Position numbers and translations under genes: made by a program | Assembly (NCBI RefSeq): GCF_013410065.1 | Contig: NZ_JACCCW010000001.1 | Coordinates: forward strand, 2,041,187 to 2,105,186 | Reading direction: 5' to 3' | From: Granulicella arctica | GTDB lineage: Bacteria > Acidobacteriota > Terriglobia > Terriglobales > Acidobacteriaceae | Length of the DNA: 64,000 nucleotides | The notes under the pieces: model-generated | Database searches by the model: none | Told to the model about the DNA's origin: nothing | What the model saw: the letters and a program-made list of their open reading frames with translations, nothing else | Shown: in pieces, positions 1 through 11,913 of the stretch | Position numbering within the stretch: position 1 is the first letter of the stretch | Layout of the letters: each line of letters opens with the position of its first letter

Positions 1-136
1 CGCGATCGAACCTGGCGTTCCCGAGTCGTTCAACGTGCTTATCCGCGAGCTTCAGTCGCTCTGCCTCGATGTTGAACTCATCAAGCAGGCCGATCAGAAG
101 AAGGTTCCGCTGCCGTCCATCGCAGCCGCCGACTAG
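1..136 (+). CDS. rpoB: RNA polymerase beta subunit, C-terminal end (partial)
   Basis: The first 136 bases encode the last 44 residues of RpoB and a TAG stop; the rest of the gene lies left of the window. The segment with the [17 protein letters not shown] motif is the conserved RpoB C-terminus that packs against RpoC in core RNA polymerase. A short tail ending PSIAAAD follows. rpoC comes next on the same strand, the usual rpoBC order. The identification is based on this conserved motif and the neighbour. Confidence 0.95.
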   Translation, partial: AIEPGVPESFNVLIRELQSLCLDVELIKQADQKKVPLPSIAAAD

Positions 137-171
137 CTCGTCGTACCGATCCAGCCTGACCCGGTAGCAAG

Positions 172-213
172 GGTCATCCTGCATGAGGCTCACGCTCAAC
201 ATGCAGGATGACC
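172..213 (+). repeat. 14-bp perfect inverted repeat in the rpoB-rpoC gap
   Basis: GGTCATCCTGCATG at 172-185 pairs perfectly with its complement at 200-213 around a 14-nt loop. There is no T-run after it, so it is not a standard terminator. It would fold in the rpoB-rpoC mRNA and could be a processing or stability hairpin, or a REP-like repeat unit. Confidence 0.7.
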
Positions 214-340
214 GCCACCGGCAATGGCACAGAATAGAAGCAGGCGATGGCCTACCCTCCACCGCCCGGCAGAAGTAAAGCAGCAGCAACCCGCAGCATG
301 GCTGAACCCAAAAGCCACCTACTGCACGGAGACGCAAACT

Positions 341-4531
<4,191 letters not shown>

Positions 4532-4606
4532 CTCCGGCGTACATCACCGTAAAGGGAGCAACGGAAGGGCACGACTTCAGCCGTGTCACCAAGCTCTTCA
4601 AAACCC

Positions 4607-4639
4607 AAAAGGGCGAACTCGAAAGAGTCCGCCCTTTTT
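4607..4639 (+). terminator. Rho-independent terminator after rpoC
   Basis: The stem AAAAGGGCG-ACTC pairs with GAGT-CCGCCCTTTT (one unpaired or mismatched base) around a GAAA loop and runs into T5. It ends the rpoBC transcript. Confidence 0.9.
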
Positions 4640-4747
4640 CCATTGATAAGCTACGCTCCCTCTGGCATCATCGGCAGTGTGACTGATCAGGAACAAGCAG
4701 AGTAGCCTCGGCTCGAGTGAACATCAAATCATGATCTGGAGAACACA

Positions 4748-5344
4748 ATGAACTCGCTTCGACGTGTTGGAACATATTTTTTGTTAGGCGTGTTTGGTTT
4801 CCTCTTGCATGCCCTTCCGGCATATTCACAAACGGCTCCGGCGGCAGCCGAAACTGGAGCGCAACAACTGCGCGATGGTCAACACGACTTTGACTTCCAC
4901 TTCGGCACCTGGAAGACGCACATCCGGCGGCTCGTGCATCCGTTGTCGGGTTCCACCACCTGGGTCGAACTCGACGGCACAGTCACCACACGGAAGGTTT
5001 GGGATGGTCGCGCCAACCTGGAGGAGCTGGAGGCTGGGAACGCCACAACTCACTTCAAAGGATTGACCCTGTTTCTCTACAATCCCCAATCCCATCAGTG
5101 GAGTCAGAGCTTTGCCAACATCAACGATGGCACTCTTAGCCAAACACCTTTGATCGGTGAATTCAAAGATGGACGCGGCGAGCTCTTCGATCAGGAGACA
5201 TTCAATGGCAGAGCCATCCTGGTTCGATTTGTATGGTCGGATATCACCCCGAATTCACACCATGTTGAACAGGCATTTTCGGATGACGGAGGCAAGACCT
5301 GGGAGACAAACTTTGTCGCGAATTTGACCCGGATAGCACAGTAA
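4748..5344 (+). CDS. Secreted protein, DUF1579-like
   Basis: Predicted 198-residue exported protein. Residues 1-28 form a signal peptide (basic start, hydrophobic core, cleavage near AYSQ). The mature part opens with DFDFHFGTWKTHIRRL and later has SFSDDGGKTWE-like segments. This pattern is typical of DUF1579-type beta-barrel (lipocalin/FABP-like) proteins of unknown ligand. GGAG lies 6 bases before the ATG. It stands alone after the rpoC terminator and is somewhat AT-richer than rpoC. No catalytic residues are recognisable; the family assignment is by resemblance only. Confidence 0.6.
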   Translation: MNSLRRVGTYFLLGVFGFLLHALPAYSQTAPAAAETGAQQLRDGQHDFDFHFGTWKTHIRRLVHPLSGSTTWVELDGTVTTRKVWDGRANLEELEAGNATTHFKGLTLFLYNPQSHQWSQSFANINDGTLSQTPLIGEFKDGRGELFDQETFNGRAILVRFVWSDITPNSHHVEQAFSDDGGKTWETNFVANLTRIAQ

Positions 5345-5391
5345 ATGCACCGTCCCTTGTATATTGGTTTCACTCTTAAATAGGAGCACCC

Positions 5392-5766
5392 ATGAAGCCC
5401 ATCCTCCCCCTGCTCATCCTTTCGACGGCAACCCTGCTGGCCCAGCCGACCGTTCCCGGATCGTGGACGATCTCCGGTGACGTCCAGGGCTACCCGATCA
5501 ACGAAACCTGCACCTTCACGCAGGCCGCAGACAAGATTACCGGCTCATGCGTCACCGATGGCAAAACATACGACACCACCGTCACTCTCAAGGACGATAA
5601 GGTGATCTTCGTCCACGGCGGCGAGTACGAGGCGCAGGCATTGACCCTCACCTTCACGGGAACCTACAACGACAAAGGCGATCTCAGCGGCACCATCGCT
5701 GTGGACCCCTTGGGCTATGACGGAACCTTCACGGCAAAGAAGACAGACAAGCCAGAAGCGAAGTAA
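5392..5766 (+). CDS. Small secreted protein of unknown function
   Basis: A 124-residue protein with a clear signal peptide (MKPILPLLILSTATLLAQ, cleavage around residue 18). The mature ~105-residue domain is rich in T, G and D and probably all-beta. Two cysteines (near residues 40 and 53) could form a disulfide in the periplasm. AGGAG sits 6 bases ahead of the ATG. It follows the DUF1579-like gene by 47 bases on the same strand and may be cotranscribed with it. No known enzyme motif is visible. Confidence 0.7.
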   Translation: MKPILPLLILSTATLLAQPTVPGSWTISGDVQGYPINETCTFTQAADKITGSCVTDGKTYDTTVTLKDDKVIFVHGGEYEAQALTLTFTGTYNDKGDLSGTIAVDPLGYDGTFTAKKTDKPEAK

Positions 5767-5883
5767 GTTCAGCGGTTGGCAGAGATCGGATTGCAGCACC
5801 TGGGTGTCCACCGCCCGCGCAAAGTAGCTGACACCTCTGGCCCATTCGGCGTAAAATTCCCCCAATTCGCAGGGGATAGCCCA

Positions 5884-6102
5884 ATGGTCACCGAACTCCA
5901 ACACGCCCACTCATCCGAACCCTTCCGCTGGAAGCTCTTTCTCTTTGTCATGACCATCATGGGAGCGATCACCGCCGCCGCCATCGTCCTCACTCTTTGG
6001 GCGCACCCAGCCGCAGGCTCCCCCCACGAACCGCCGACTCAACCCATCTCCCAGGTAATTTTCGTGCCGACAGCCAACCAGAATCCTGCTACAGTTCTCT
6101 GA
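5884..6102 (+). CDS. Small single-pass membrane protein
   Basis: A 72-residue protein with one transmembrane helix (about residues 17-40, LFLFVMTIMGAITAAAIVLTL) and a proline-rich tail. The start at 5884 is preferred over an upstream in-frame ATG at 5776 because AGGGGA lies 8 bases before it and the upstream stretch has no family character. No known domain was recognised. It lies just before the GlsB/YeaQ-type membrane protein. Confidence 0.5.
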   Translation: MVTELQHAHSSEPFRWKLFLFVMTIMGAITAAAIVLTLWAHPAAGSPHEPPTQPISQVIFVPTANQNPATVL

Positions 6103-6149
6103 ATTCATAGTTCCGCCGCTCGTCTCGGCGAACAGGAAAGCAGGATGGA

Positions 6150-6404
6150 ATGTTTCATCTGATCTGGGTCATCATCATCGGTTTCGTCATCGGCATCATC
6201 GCCAAGTTCATCCTCCCCGGTGACAATCCAGGCGGCTTCATCGCCACCGTCCTCATCGGCATCGCCGGCTCCTTCCTCGGCACCTACCTGGGACGCTTCA
6301 TCGGACACTACGGTCCCGACCAGTCCGCCGGTTTCCTGATGTCGCTCCTCGGCGCACTGATCCTGCTTGGCCTCTACCACCTCTTCACCCGCAAGCGAGC
6401 CTGA
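6150..6404 (+). CDS. GlsB/YeaQ/YmgE-family membrane protein
   Basis: An 84-residue protein with three hydrophobic helices and the family's glycine pattern: IIIGFVIGIIAK at the start, then LPGDNPGGF and VLIGIAGSFLGTYLGR, then a final LLGALILLGLYHLF helix. This family is known as transglycosylase-associated or general-stress inner-membrane proteins, with no firmly established biochemical function. Length and helix spacing fit the family well. AGGA precedes the start, and the gene appears monocistronic. Confidence 0.88.
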   Translation: MFHLIWVIIIGFVIGIIAKFILPGDNPGGFIATVLIGIAGSFLGTYLGRFIGHYGPDQSAGFLMSLLGALILLGLYHLFTRKRA

Positions 6405-6417
6405 GCGTCCACAGCGA

Positions 6418-6753
6418 CTAGATATTAGCGTTTTCTTTCCAAACTTTCTCCCCGAGTGCCTGAAGCATCTCGATGCGCAGCACCGTGGCCATATACGACT
6501 GATACCGCGGCCCCTGCGCCTTGAACCACGCGATCACGTCGACATCGACCCGCAACGTAAGCTGCTTACGCTTCGGCCTGTAGATGGAGCTGATCGCACT
6601 GCTGAACGGGTCGCCTCCATGAGCAGGCGTGTCGAACTTGGTGACCGTCCTCTTCGAGCTCGCGGCGAGCGCTATGCCCTCCGCCTTCTGCTTCGCACCG
6701 CCACCCTTGACCGCCTTAGCAGACTTGACAGACCCCGACACCTTCTTGACCAT
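6418..6753 (-). CDS. BrnA-type antitoxin-like DNA-binding protein (no toxin partner seen)
   Basis: A 111-residue protein. The lysine- and alanine-rich N-terminal half is probably disordered. The C-terminal half has KQLTLRVDVDVIAWFKAQG followed by helices, the ribbon-helix-helix arrangement typical of BrnA antitoxins. In the known brnTA modules BrnA represses its own promoter and neutralises the RNase toxin BrnT encoded just upstream. Here no BrnT-like reading frame lies upstream or downstream, so the gene is an orphan. GAGGTGA precedes the ATG by 6 bases. A striking repeat array lies immediately upstream and is the probable autoregulatory operator. Confidence 0.75.
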   Translation of the reverse strand: MVKKVSGSVKSAKAVKGGGAKQKAEGIALAASSKRTVTKFDTPAHGGDPFSSAISSIYRPKRKQLTLRVDVDVIAWFKAQGPRYQSYMATVLRIEMLQALGEKVWKENANI

Positions 6754-6772
6754 GACGCGTCACCTCGGGCCG

Positions 6773-6827
6773 ATTATAACTACAAAAGTGTAACTACAAA
6801 ACCGTAACTCCGCTTTTGTAGTTACAC
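6773..6827 (-). promoter_or_regulatory. Promoter and operator array of the BrnA-like gene
   Basis: TAACTACAAAA occurs directly at 6777-6787 and 6791-6801 (14-bp period) and inverted at 6814-6824. GTGTAACTACAAAA at 6788-6801 pairs perfectly with TTTTGTAGTTACAC at 6814-6827. A perfect -10 box TATAAT reads on the minus strand at 6778-6773, inside the array and 20 bases before the gene. Binding here would block the promoter, as expected for ribbon-helix-helix autorepression. Confidence 0.75.
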
Positions 6828-6869
6828 TTTGTTTTGGCCCTAAAAATGCGCCAAGAAAAGTGGCATGTT

Positions 6870-8150
6870 TTAAGCCCACTCACCCTTGCGCATCAGCGGC
6901 TCGGAGCTTCCATCGGCGGCGATTCCATCCACATCCATCTCGCCGGAACCGATCATCCAGTCCACATGGATCAGACTCGAATTCGCTCCTTTTCCCAGTA
7001 AAGTCGCCTTATCCATGCTCTCCCCACCCTTCAGACAGGTCGCATAAGCCTGCCCCAAAGCGATGTGGCTGGCAGCGTTCTCATCGAACAAAGTGTTCCA
7101 GAAAAGTACCCCACTCTGGGCGATCGGCGAAGAATGCGGCACCAAAGCCACCTCGCCCAGCCGCCGAGCCCCATCATCTGTTGATATCAAACGGTTTAGC
7201 ACATCCTCGCCAGCTGTAGCGGTAGCCTTCACAATGCGCCCACCCTCAAACACGCAAGAAATATTCTCAATTAAAGTCCCCTGATGCGACAGCGGCTTCG
7301 ATGCCTTCACGAAGCCATCCACCCTGTCTTTATGCGGGGTTGTGAAGCATTCTTCCGTGGGAATGTTGGCGTTGCAGAATACTCCATTACCCGCCTCACC
7401 ACCACCACCCGCCCAGAGATGATCGTCCGCCAGGCCCACCGTCAGATCAGTCGTGCCGTCAGCGTTGTGAAAGCGTAGCGCGTGGAAACGCTTTTGATTC
7501 AAATAGTTGACTCGCTCATGCAGGTGCTTGCTGTGCGCCTTCCATGCCGCGACCGGGTCGTCCGAGGTAGCCCGCGACGCGGTAAATATCGCATTCCAGA
7601 GCTTCGCGACCGCCTCATCCTCAGACAGGGCAGGGAAGACCAACTTGGCCCACGCAGGCGTAGCGGCAGCGACGATCGACCAGTTGATGGCGTGGCGTGT
7701 AATCAGCTCCATCGCTGGCTTGTTTGCCTTCGAGCCCGCAATGTTTGCCCGGGAAACCTTCGCCGGGTCCTGCCCAGCCAGCAGTGCCGGATTCGCGCCC
7801 GCAATTGCCAGCCGTGCCGCGCCGCTTCCGAATGCAGCGGCGATACCATCCGCCATCCATTGCGCAGCATGGTCAAACGAGGCGTCCTGCGCGTACTTGT
7901 AGCGAGCCAGCGCGGTCTCATCGTCACCATAAAAAGTGGTGACCAGGAGTGCACCAGCCTTGTACGCATGCTCGGTGATGCGCCGTACCAACGGAAGCAT
8001 CTCGATCGAAGCGGAGATCAGCAGCTCCTGCCCAGCCTGCAAATTCAAGCCGACGTGGACTGCGACCTTGGCAAAGCGGTCCAGCTTTTCTTCAAACGGG
8101 AGGGAGGCGAAATCGAAGGTTGCGGGCGCGGGTGCAACGGCGGTTGACAT
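6870..8150 (-). CDS. M29-family aminopeptidase (AmpS/PepS type)
   Basis: A 426-residue cytosolic metallo-aminopeptidase. The C-terminal half carries the family's metal-site motifs: NIPTEECFTTP (E266/E267), GEVAL (E333), ASHIALG (H362) and HVDWMIG (H395, D397). These match the Glu, Glu, His, His, Asp ligands known for S. aureus AmpS. Length fits the family (about 400-415). There is no signal peptide, so it probably acts in peptide turnover in the cytoplasm. GAGG is close to the ATG. It lies downstream of dapB on the same strand with an 88-base gap and may have its own promoter. Confidence 0.92.
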   Translation of the reverse strand: MSTAVAPAPATFDFASLPFEEKLDRFAKVAVHVGLNLQAGQELLISASIEMLPLVRRITEHAYKAGALLVTTFYGDDETALARYKYAQDASFDHAAQWMADGIAAAFGSGAARLAIAGANPALLAGQDPAKVSRANIAGSKANKPAMELITRHAINWSIVAAATPAWAKLVFPALSEDEAVAKLWNAIFTASRATSDDPVAAWKAHSKHLHERVNYLNQKRFHALRFHNADGTTDLTVGLADDHLWAGGGGEAGNGVFCNANIPTEECFTTPHKDRVDGFVKASKPLSHQGTLIENISCVFEGGRIVKATATAGEDVLNRLISTDDGARRLGEVALVPHSSPIAQSGVLFWNTLFDENAASHIALGQAYATCLKGGESMDKATLLGKGANSSLIHVDWMIGSGEMDVDGIAADGSSEPLMRKGEWA

Positions 8151-8238
8151 ACCTCTAGCCTAGAAGTTGCCACCCACAAATAGCAAGCGACGCAGCCCGA
8201 TTCATCCAGGCTGCGCCGTGTATTGTCCAGTCAAAATG

Positions 8239-8928
8239 CTATAGCTTCGTGTAGATATCGCGAAAGTCGTAGCTCCCTGGCTTCTGCTGAACTACCCATT
8301 CGGCAGCACGCACCGCACCTTCAGCAAAGCCACGCCGTGAGAAAGACTCATGCGTCAGCACCAGCCGGTCCGACGCATTGCTTGCTTCGAGCACATGGAG
8401 CCCCATCACATCGCCCTCGCGAATGGCTTCAATCGGTACATTGTCAACGCCTGCGGCGTTCTGGACCATCTCGCCCAGACTGATCGCCGTTCCGGAGGGC
8501 GCATCGACCTTGGTGACATGATGAGTCTCAGTGATGCGGAACTCGTAGCCCGCGCCCTTGAGCGCAGCGCCCATCGCGGTGGCGAGTTGAAGCATCGCCT
8601 GTACGCTCACGGAGAAATTGGTGCCATGGAGCAGGCTTCCGCCGCGTCGCTCTGCGAGGCCGCGCATGTCGGCCAGCTTCGCATACCAGCCGGTTGTGCC
8701 GACGACCATCTTCGCGCCAGTGGCTAGGCAAGCGCGCATATTCTGCACCGCCGCCTCTGGAGCGGTGAAGTCGATCACTGCATCGAAGCCCGCGACGAAC
8801 GGCGGCGTTAGTGCCGCAGCGTCCTTGTTCTCCTTTGCATCCAATACATGGACGCTGTGTCCGCGCTCGGCCGCGACATCCGCGACCAGTTTGCCTGTCT
8901 TGCCCTGCCCAAGTACCAGAATCCGCAT
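8239..8928 (-). CDS. dapB: 4-hydroxy-tetrahydrodipicolinate reductase
   Basis: Reduces the dapA product in the diaminopimelate/lysine pathway. The N-terminal nucleotide-binding loop reads GQGKTG (residues 7-12) in place of the more usual GxxGRMG. The catalytic and substrate region is ETHHVTKVDAPSGTA, with H136, H137 and K140. At 229 residues it is shorter than E. coli DapB (273) but resembles the compact DapB forms of other phyla. It is the third gene of asd-lysC-dapB, with GAGAGGA 5 bases before its ATG and only 11 bases after lysC. No dapA is visible in the window. Confidence 0.95.
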   Translation of the reverse strand: MRILVLGQGKTGKLVADVAAERGHSVHVLDAKENKDAAALTPPFVAGFDAVIDFTAPEAAVQNMRACLATGAKMVVGTTGWYAKLADMRGLAERRGGSLLHGTNFSVSVQAMLQLATAMGAALKGAGYEFRITETHHVTKVDAPSGTAISLGEMVQNAAGVDNVPIEAIREGDVMGLHVLEASNASDRLVLTHESFSRRGFAEGAVRAAEWVVQQKPGSYDFRDIYTKL

Positions 8929-8939
8929 CGTGTTCCTCT

Positions 8940-10382
8940 CTAAACCTGTGTAGCTACCTGCGTAGCGAGATTCCGGGCTGCCAGATCGAAGACCGTCTCA
9001 TCAGGTTCAGCGAAGAAGACCTTGTGCAGGCTGCGAATCGCCTCCTCCACATCATCCTCTTCAATCATGAAGCTCATATTGATCTCGCTCGCACCCTGCG
9101 AGATCATCCGCACATTGACGTGGCTGACTGCGGAGAAGACACGGCCCGCGATGCCATTGTGGCCGCGGATATCCTCGCCGACCAGGCAGACCAGAGCCTT
9201 GCGCCCCTCGTACTTGACGTCGGCGATCTTGCCCAGCTCCGCGCAAATCTCTGGCAGACGCTGGTTCGAATCGACGGTCAGCGAGATGCTGACCTCGCTG
9301 GTGGAGACCATATCGATCGCGCACTCGTACTTATCGAAGACGTCGAAGACGGCTTTCAGATACCCATGTGACATGAGCATGCGGCTGGCGACGACATCGA
9401 TGATCGTCAGCCGCTTTTTGGCTGCTATGCTTTTGAACGGGCTGGCGCAGGGAGGCGCCATGGCCGTAATCTTCGTGCCCTCGTTCTCCGCGTTGCGCGA
9501 GTTGAGCACCCAGACAGGAATGCTCTTCTGAACCGCAGGCAGAATGGTGGCCGGATGCAGCACCTTCGCTCCAAAGTAGGCGAGCTCGGCTGCTTCTTCG
9601 AAGCTGATCGTCTTGACACGCAGCGCGTCGGGACAGATACGCGGATCGGTGGTCATGATGCCGTTGACGTCGGTCCAGATCTCGATGGCCCCAGCGTGCA
9701 GGCCACCACCGACGAGCGCAGCGGTGTAGTCGCTGCCGCCACGTCCAAGAGTGGTCGTAATGCCAGCAGCCGTCGAGCCGATGAAACCGCCCATCACAGG
9801 GGTTTTCCCAGCTTCGAGTAGCGGCAGCACCAACTCGAGCAGCTTGGCCTCGATCGCAGCCTCTTGCGGGGCCGCCTTACCGTAATGATCGTCGGTGATG
9901 ATGCAGGTGCGCGCATCGACATGTGCGCCGTTGAGCCCCTTCTGGTCGAAGGCTGCTGCTACCATCTGGCTGGATAGCCGCTCGCCGAAGCTGACGACCA
10001 GATCATTGGTGCGCGGAGTCAGTTCGCCGACTGCGGAGATGCCGCGCAGCAAGTCGTCCAACGCGTCGAACTCGTGATTGAGGACATTCTGCATTCCAGC
10101 GAAGCGCTCGCCCTGGAGCAGTTCTGCTGCCGTATCGATGTGCCGGTGTCGCAGACGCGCACTCAGAGCAAGAGCTCCGGGCTTATCGCCGCGTCCGGCT
10201 GCATCGGACGCAGCCAGTAGCATGTCGGTGACCTTTGCCATGGCCGAAACCACGACGGCGGCTTGGAGACCACGCTCGCGACGGCCCTGTACGATCGCTG
10301 CCGTGCGCAACATCGCCTTCGCATCCTCGACCGAGGTCCCACCGAACTTCATGACAACGATGTGTTCGCGTGCTGCACTCAT
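8940..10382 (-). CDS. lysC: Aspartate kinase
   Basis: Phosphorylates aspartate, the entry step to lysine, methionine and threonine. The 480-residue protein has the KFGGTSV motif near the N-terminus, the kinase domain with RGGSDYTA, and two C-terminal ACT-like segments (from about residue 330) used for feedback inhibition by end products. The start was placed at the ATG overlapping the asd stop codon (ATGA, 4-bp overlap). A longer reading frame runs back into asd but has no family resemblance there. The overlap implies translational coupling. Confidence 0.95.
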   Translation of the reverse strand: MSAAREHIVVMKFGGTSVEDAKAMLRTAAIVQGRRERGLQAAVVVSAMAKVTDMLLAASDAAGRGDKPGALALSARLRHRHIDTAAELLQGERFAGMQNVLNHEFDALDDLLRGISAVGELTPRTNDLVVSFGERLSSQMVAAAFDQKGLNGAHVDARTCIITDDHYGKAAPQEAAIEAKLLELVLPLLEAGKTPVMGGFIGSTAAGITTTLGRGGSDYTAALVGGGLHAGAIEIWTDVNGIMTTDPRICPDALRVKTISFEEAAELAYFGAKVLHPATILPAVQKSIPVWVLNSRNAENEGTKITAMAPPCASPFKSIAAKKRLTIIDVVASRMLMSHGYLKAVFDVFDKYECAIDMVSTSEVSISLTVDSNQRLPEICAELGKIADVKYEGRKALVCLVGEDIRGHNGIAGRVFSAVSHVNVRMISQGASEINMSFMIEEDDVEEAIRSLHKVFFAEPDETVFDLAARNLATQVATQV

Positions 10383-11479
10383 GCGCCCACCGCCACTGGG
10401 CTGTTTGCAGCCTTCTTCAGTGGGTCGAGCTTGCCTAGCAGGGCGAGCACCTCCGCATTGAGCACTGCCGCGCCTGCCGCGCCGCGAATGGTGTTGTGCG
10501 AAAGCACGACAAACTTCCAGTCCAGCAGCGAGCACTCACGCAGCCGTCCCACGGTTGCTGCCATGCCATTGCCGCGCATACGGTCCAGGCGAGGCTGCGG
10601 ACGATCTACCGCCGTGTCATACTCCACCGGCTGATCGGGGGCAGTCGGCAGATGGGCGCTGTCGAGCGGCGCAAACTCGCTCCATGCCGCGAGAATCTCC
10701 TCGCGTGTCGCCTTCTTTTTGAACTTGATGCTGACGCACTCCGTGTGCCCGTCTTCCACAGCGACGCGGTTGCAGTGCGCGCTGACCTTCGCGTCCAGCA
10801 TCTCGATGTGGTTGCCGGAAAGACTGCCGAGCAGCTTGCCGACCTCCTCCTGCATCTTCTCTTCCTCGTTCTTGATGTAAGGGACGACGTTCCCCATGAT
10901 GTCCAGCGAAGGCACACCGGGATAGCCAGCGCCGCTGACCGCCTGCATCGTGCTCACGAACAAACTCTCGATGCCGAAGCGCTCTTCGAGAGGCTTGAGC
11001 GCGAGAACGAGGCCAATGGCTGAACAGTTCGGATTGGTCACGATGTATCCGCCACTCTCTTTGCGCCAACTCTGCGTCTCGATCAGAGACAGGTGATCGG
11101 AGTTAACCTCGGGTACCACCAGCGGAACATCCGCAACCATACGGAAGGCGCTCGAGTTCGAGATGACCGCGCATCCCGCCGCGGCGAACTTCGGCTCCAG
11201 CTCGCGTGCGACGTCCGCGTCCAGCGCGGCAAAGATAATCTTCGGCAGCTCGCCGGTCGCGCCCTCGGGGACGTTCGGCTGCACCGTCATCGCGGCGATC
11301 TTTGCCGGCAGGGGAGTGTCCAGCTTCCACTTGCACGCCTCGCCGTACGTTTTGCCTGCGCTGCGATCGCTCGCCGCCAGCCACGTAATCTCAAACCACG
11401 GATGATGATTCAGTAATTGAATGAATCGCTGCCCGACCATGCCGGTCGCGCCGAGTATGCCAACCTTGCGCCGTTCCAT
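10379..11479 (-). CDS. asd: Aspartate-semialdehyde dehydrogenase
   Basis: Converts aspartyl phosphate to aspartate semialdehyde with NADPH. The 366-residue protein starts with the dinucleotide loop GATGMVGQRF. The catalytic cysteine is C152 in NPNCSA and the general-base histidine is H235 in VSAHCNRVAV. Length and the KVSAHCNRVAV form suggest the archaeal/fungal-like ASADH subtype, not the short E. coli form. First gene of asd-lysC-dapB; the stop codon overlaps the lysC start. The ribosome site is weak. Confidence 0.95.
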   Translation of the reverse strand: MERRKVGILGATGMVGQRFIQLLNHHPWFEITWLAASDRSAGKTYGEACKWKLDTPLPAKIAAMTVQPNVPEGATGELPKIIFAALDADVARELEPKFAAAGCAVISNSSAFRMVADVPLVVPEVNSDHLSLIETQSWRKESGGYIVTNPNCSAIGLVLALKPLEERFGIESLFVSTMQAVSGAGYPGVPSLDIMGNVVPYIKNEEEKMQEEVGKLLGSLSGNHIEMLDAKVSAHCNRVAVEDGHTECVSIKFKKKATREEILAAWSEFAPLDSAHLPTAPDQPVEYDTAVDRPQPRLDRMRGNGMAATVGRLRECSLLDWKFVVLSHNTIRGAAGAAVLNAEVLALLGKLDPLKKAANSPVAVGA

Positions 11480-11551
11480 AATCTTTCAAGGATAACGCGG
11501 CATGGGCATCCTTGGCACGATTTCCATCGAATGAACAGAAGCAAAATCGGC

Positions 11552-11574
11552 AACGGGACCCAATCGGTCCCGTT
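11552..11574 (-). terminator. Hairpin between the small membrane gene and asd
   Basis: AACGGGACC at 11552-11560 pairs perfectly with GGTCCCGTT at 11566-11574 (5-nt loop). On the minus strand it is followed by GCCGATTTTG; the plus strand has the cleaner T-run. It probably separates the upstream minus-strand transcript from asd. Confidence 0.55.
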
Positions 11575-11591
11575 TTCTTGCAGATTAAAGG

Positions 11592-11879
11592 CTAACCGTC
11601 GTACTGGCGTCCGCGTCGGCTCACCTGGTGACCGCCTCCGCCCCAGACCAGCAGCAAGGCTACGGCATGGATCAGAAACCAGATGCTGAACCCCTGGTCC
11701 TGATAGATGAGGAACAGGATCAGGATGCGTGGCACCAGCAGCGCAAGCAGGGGAGGAATCAGGCCGGTTCCGAGGTGAAAGTGCACCAGGTCGCGGTCGA
11801 ACCAGGCAATCAGCAGAGCGATGCGAGGTAAGAACAGCGAGAAGACTAAGAACCACAACGGTAGCCAGTGAACGATCAT
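11592..11879 (-). CDS. Small membrane protein of unknown function
   Basis: A 95-residue, very hydrophobic protein with three likely membrane helices (about residues 4-27, 37-59 and 63-80) and a polar, arginine-rich end after WGGGGHQVSRR. The ATG at 11879 was preferred over an in-frame GTG at 11885 because AGGA is then 9 bases upstream. It lies 34 bases downstream of the cupredoxin-like lipoprotein on the same strand and may work with it. No known family was recognised. Confidence 0.6.
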   Translation of the reverse strand: MIVHWLPLWFLVFSLFLPRIALLIAWFDRDLVHFHLGTGLIPPLLALLVPRILILFLIYQDQGFSIWFLIHAVALLLVWGGGGHQVSRRGRQYDG

Positions 11880-11913
11880 CCGCACTCATCCTTTGAATAT
11901 GAGATGCCGAATC

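Noticed and set aside
224..340. Earlier ATG for rpoC
   Set aside because: The extra 39 residues have no family resemblance, and a good ribosome site is found at 341 instead.
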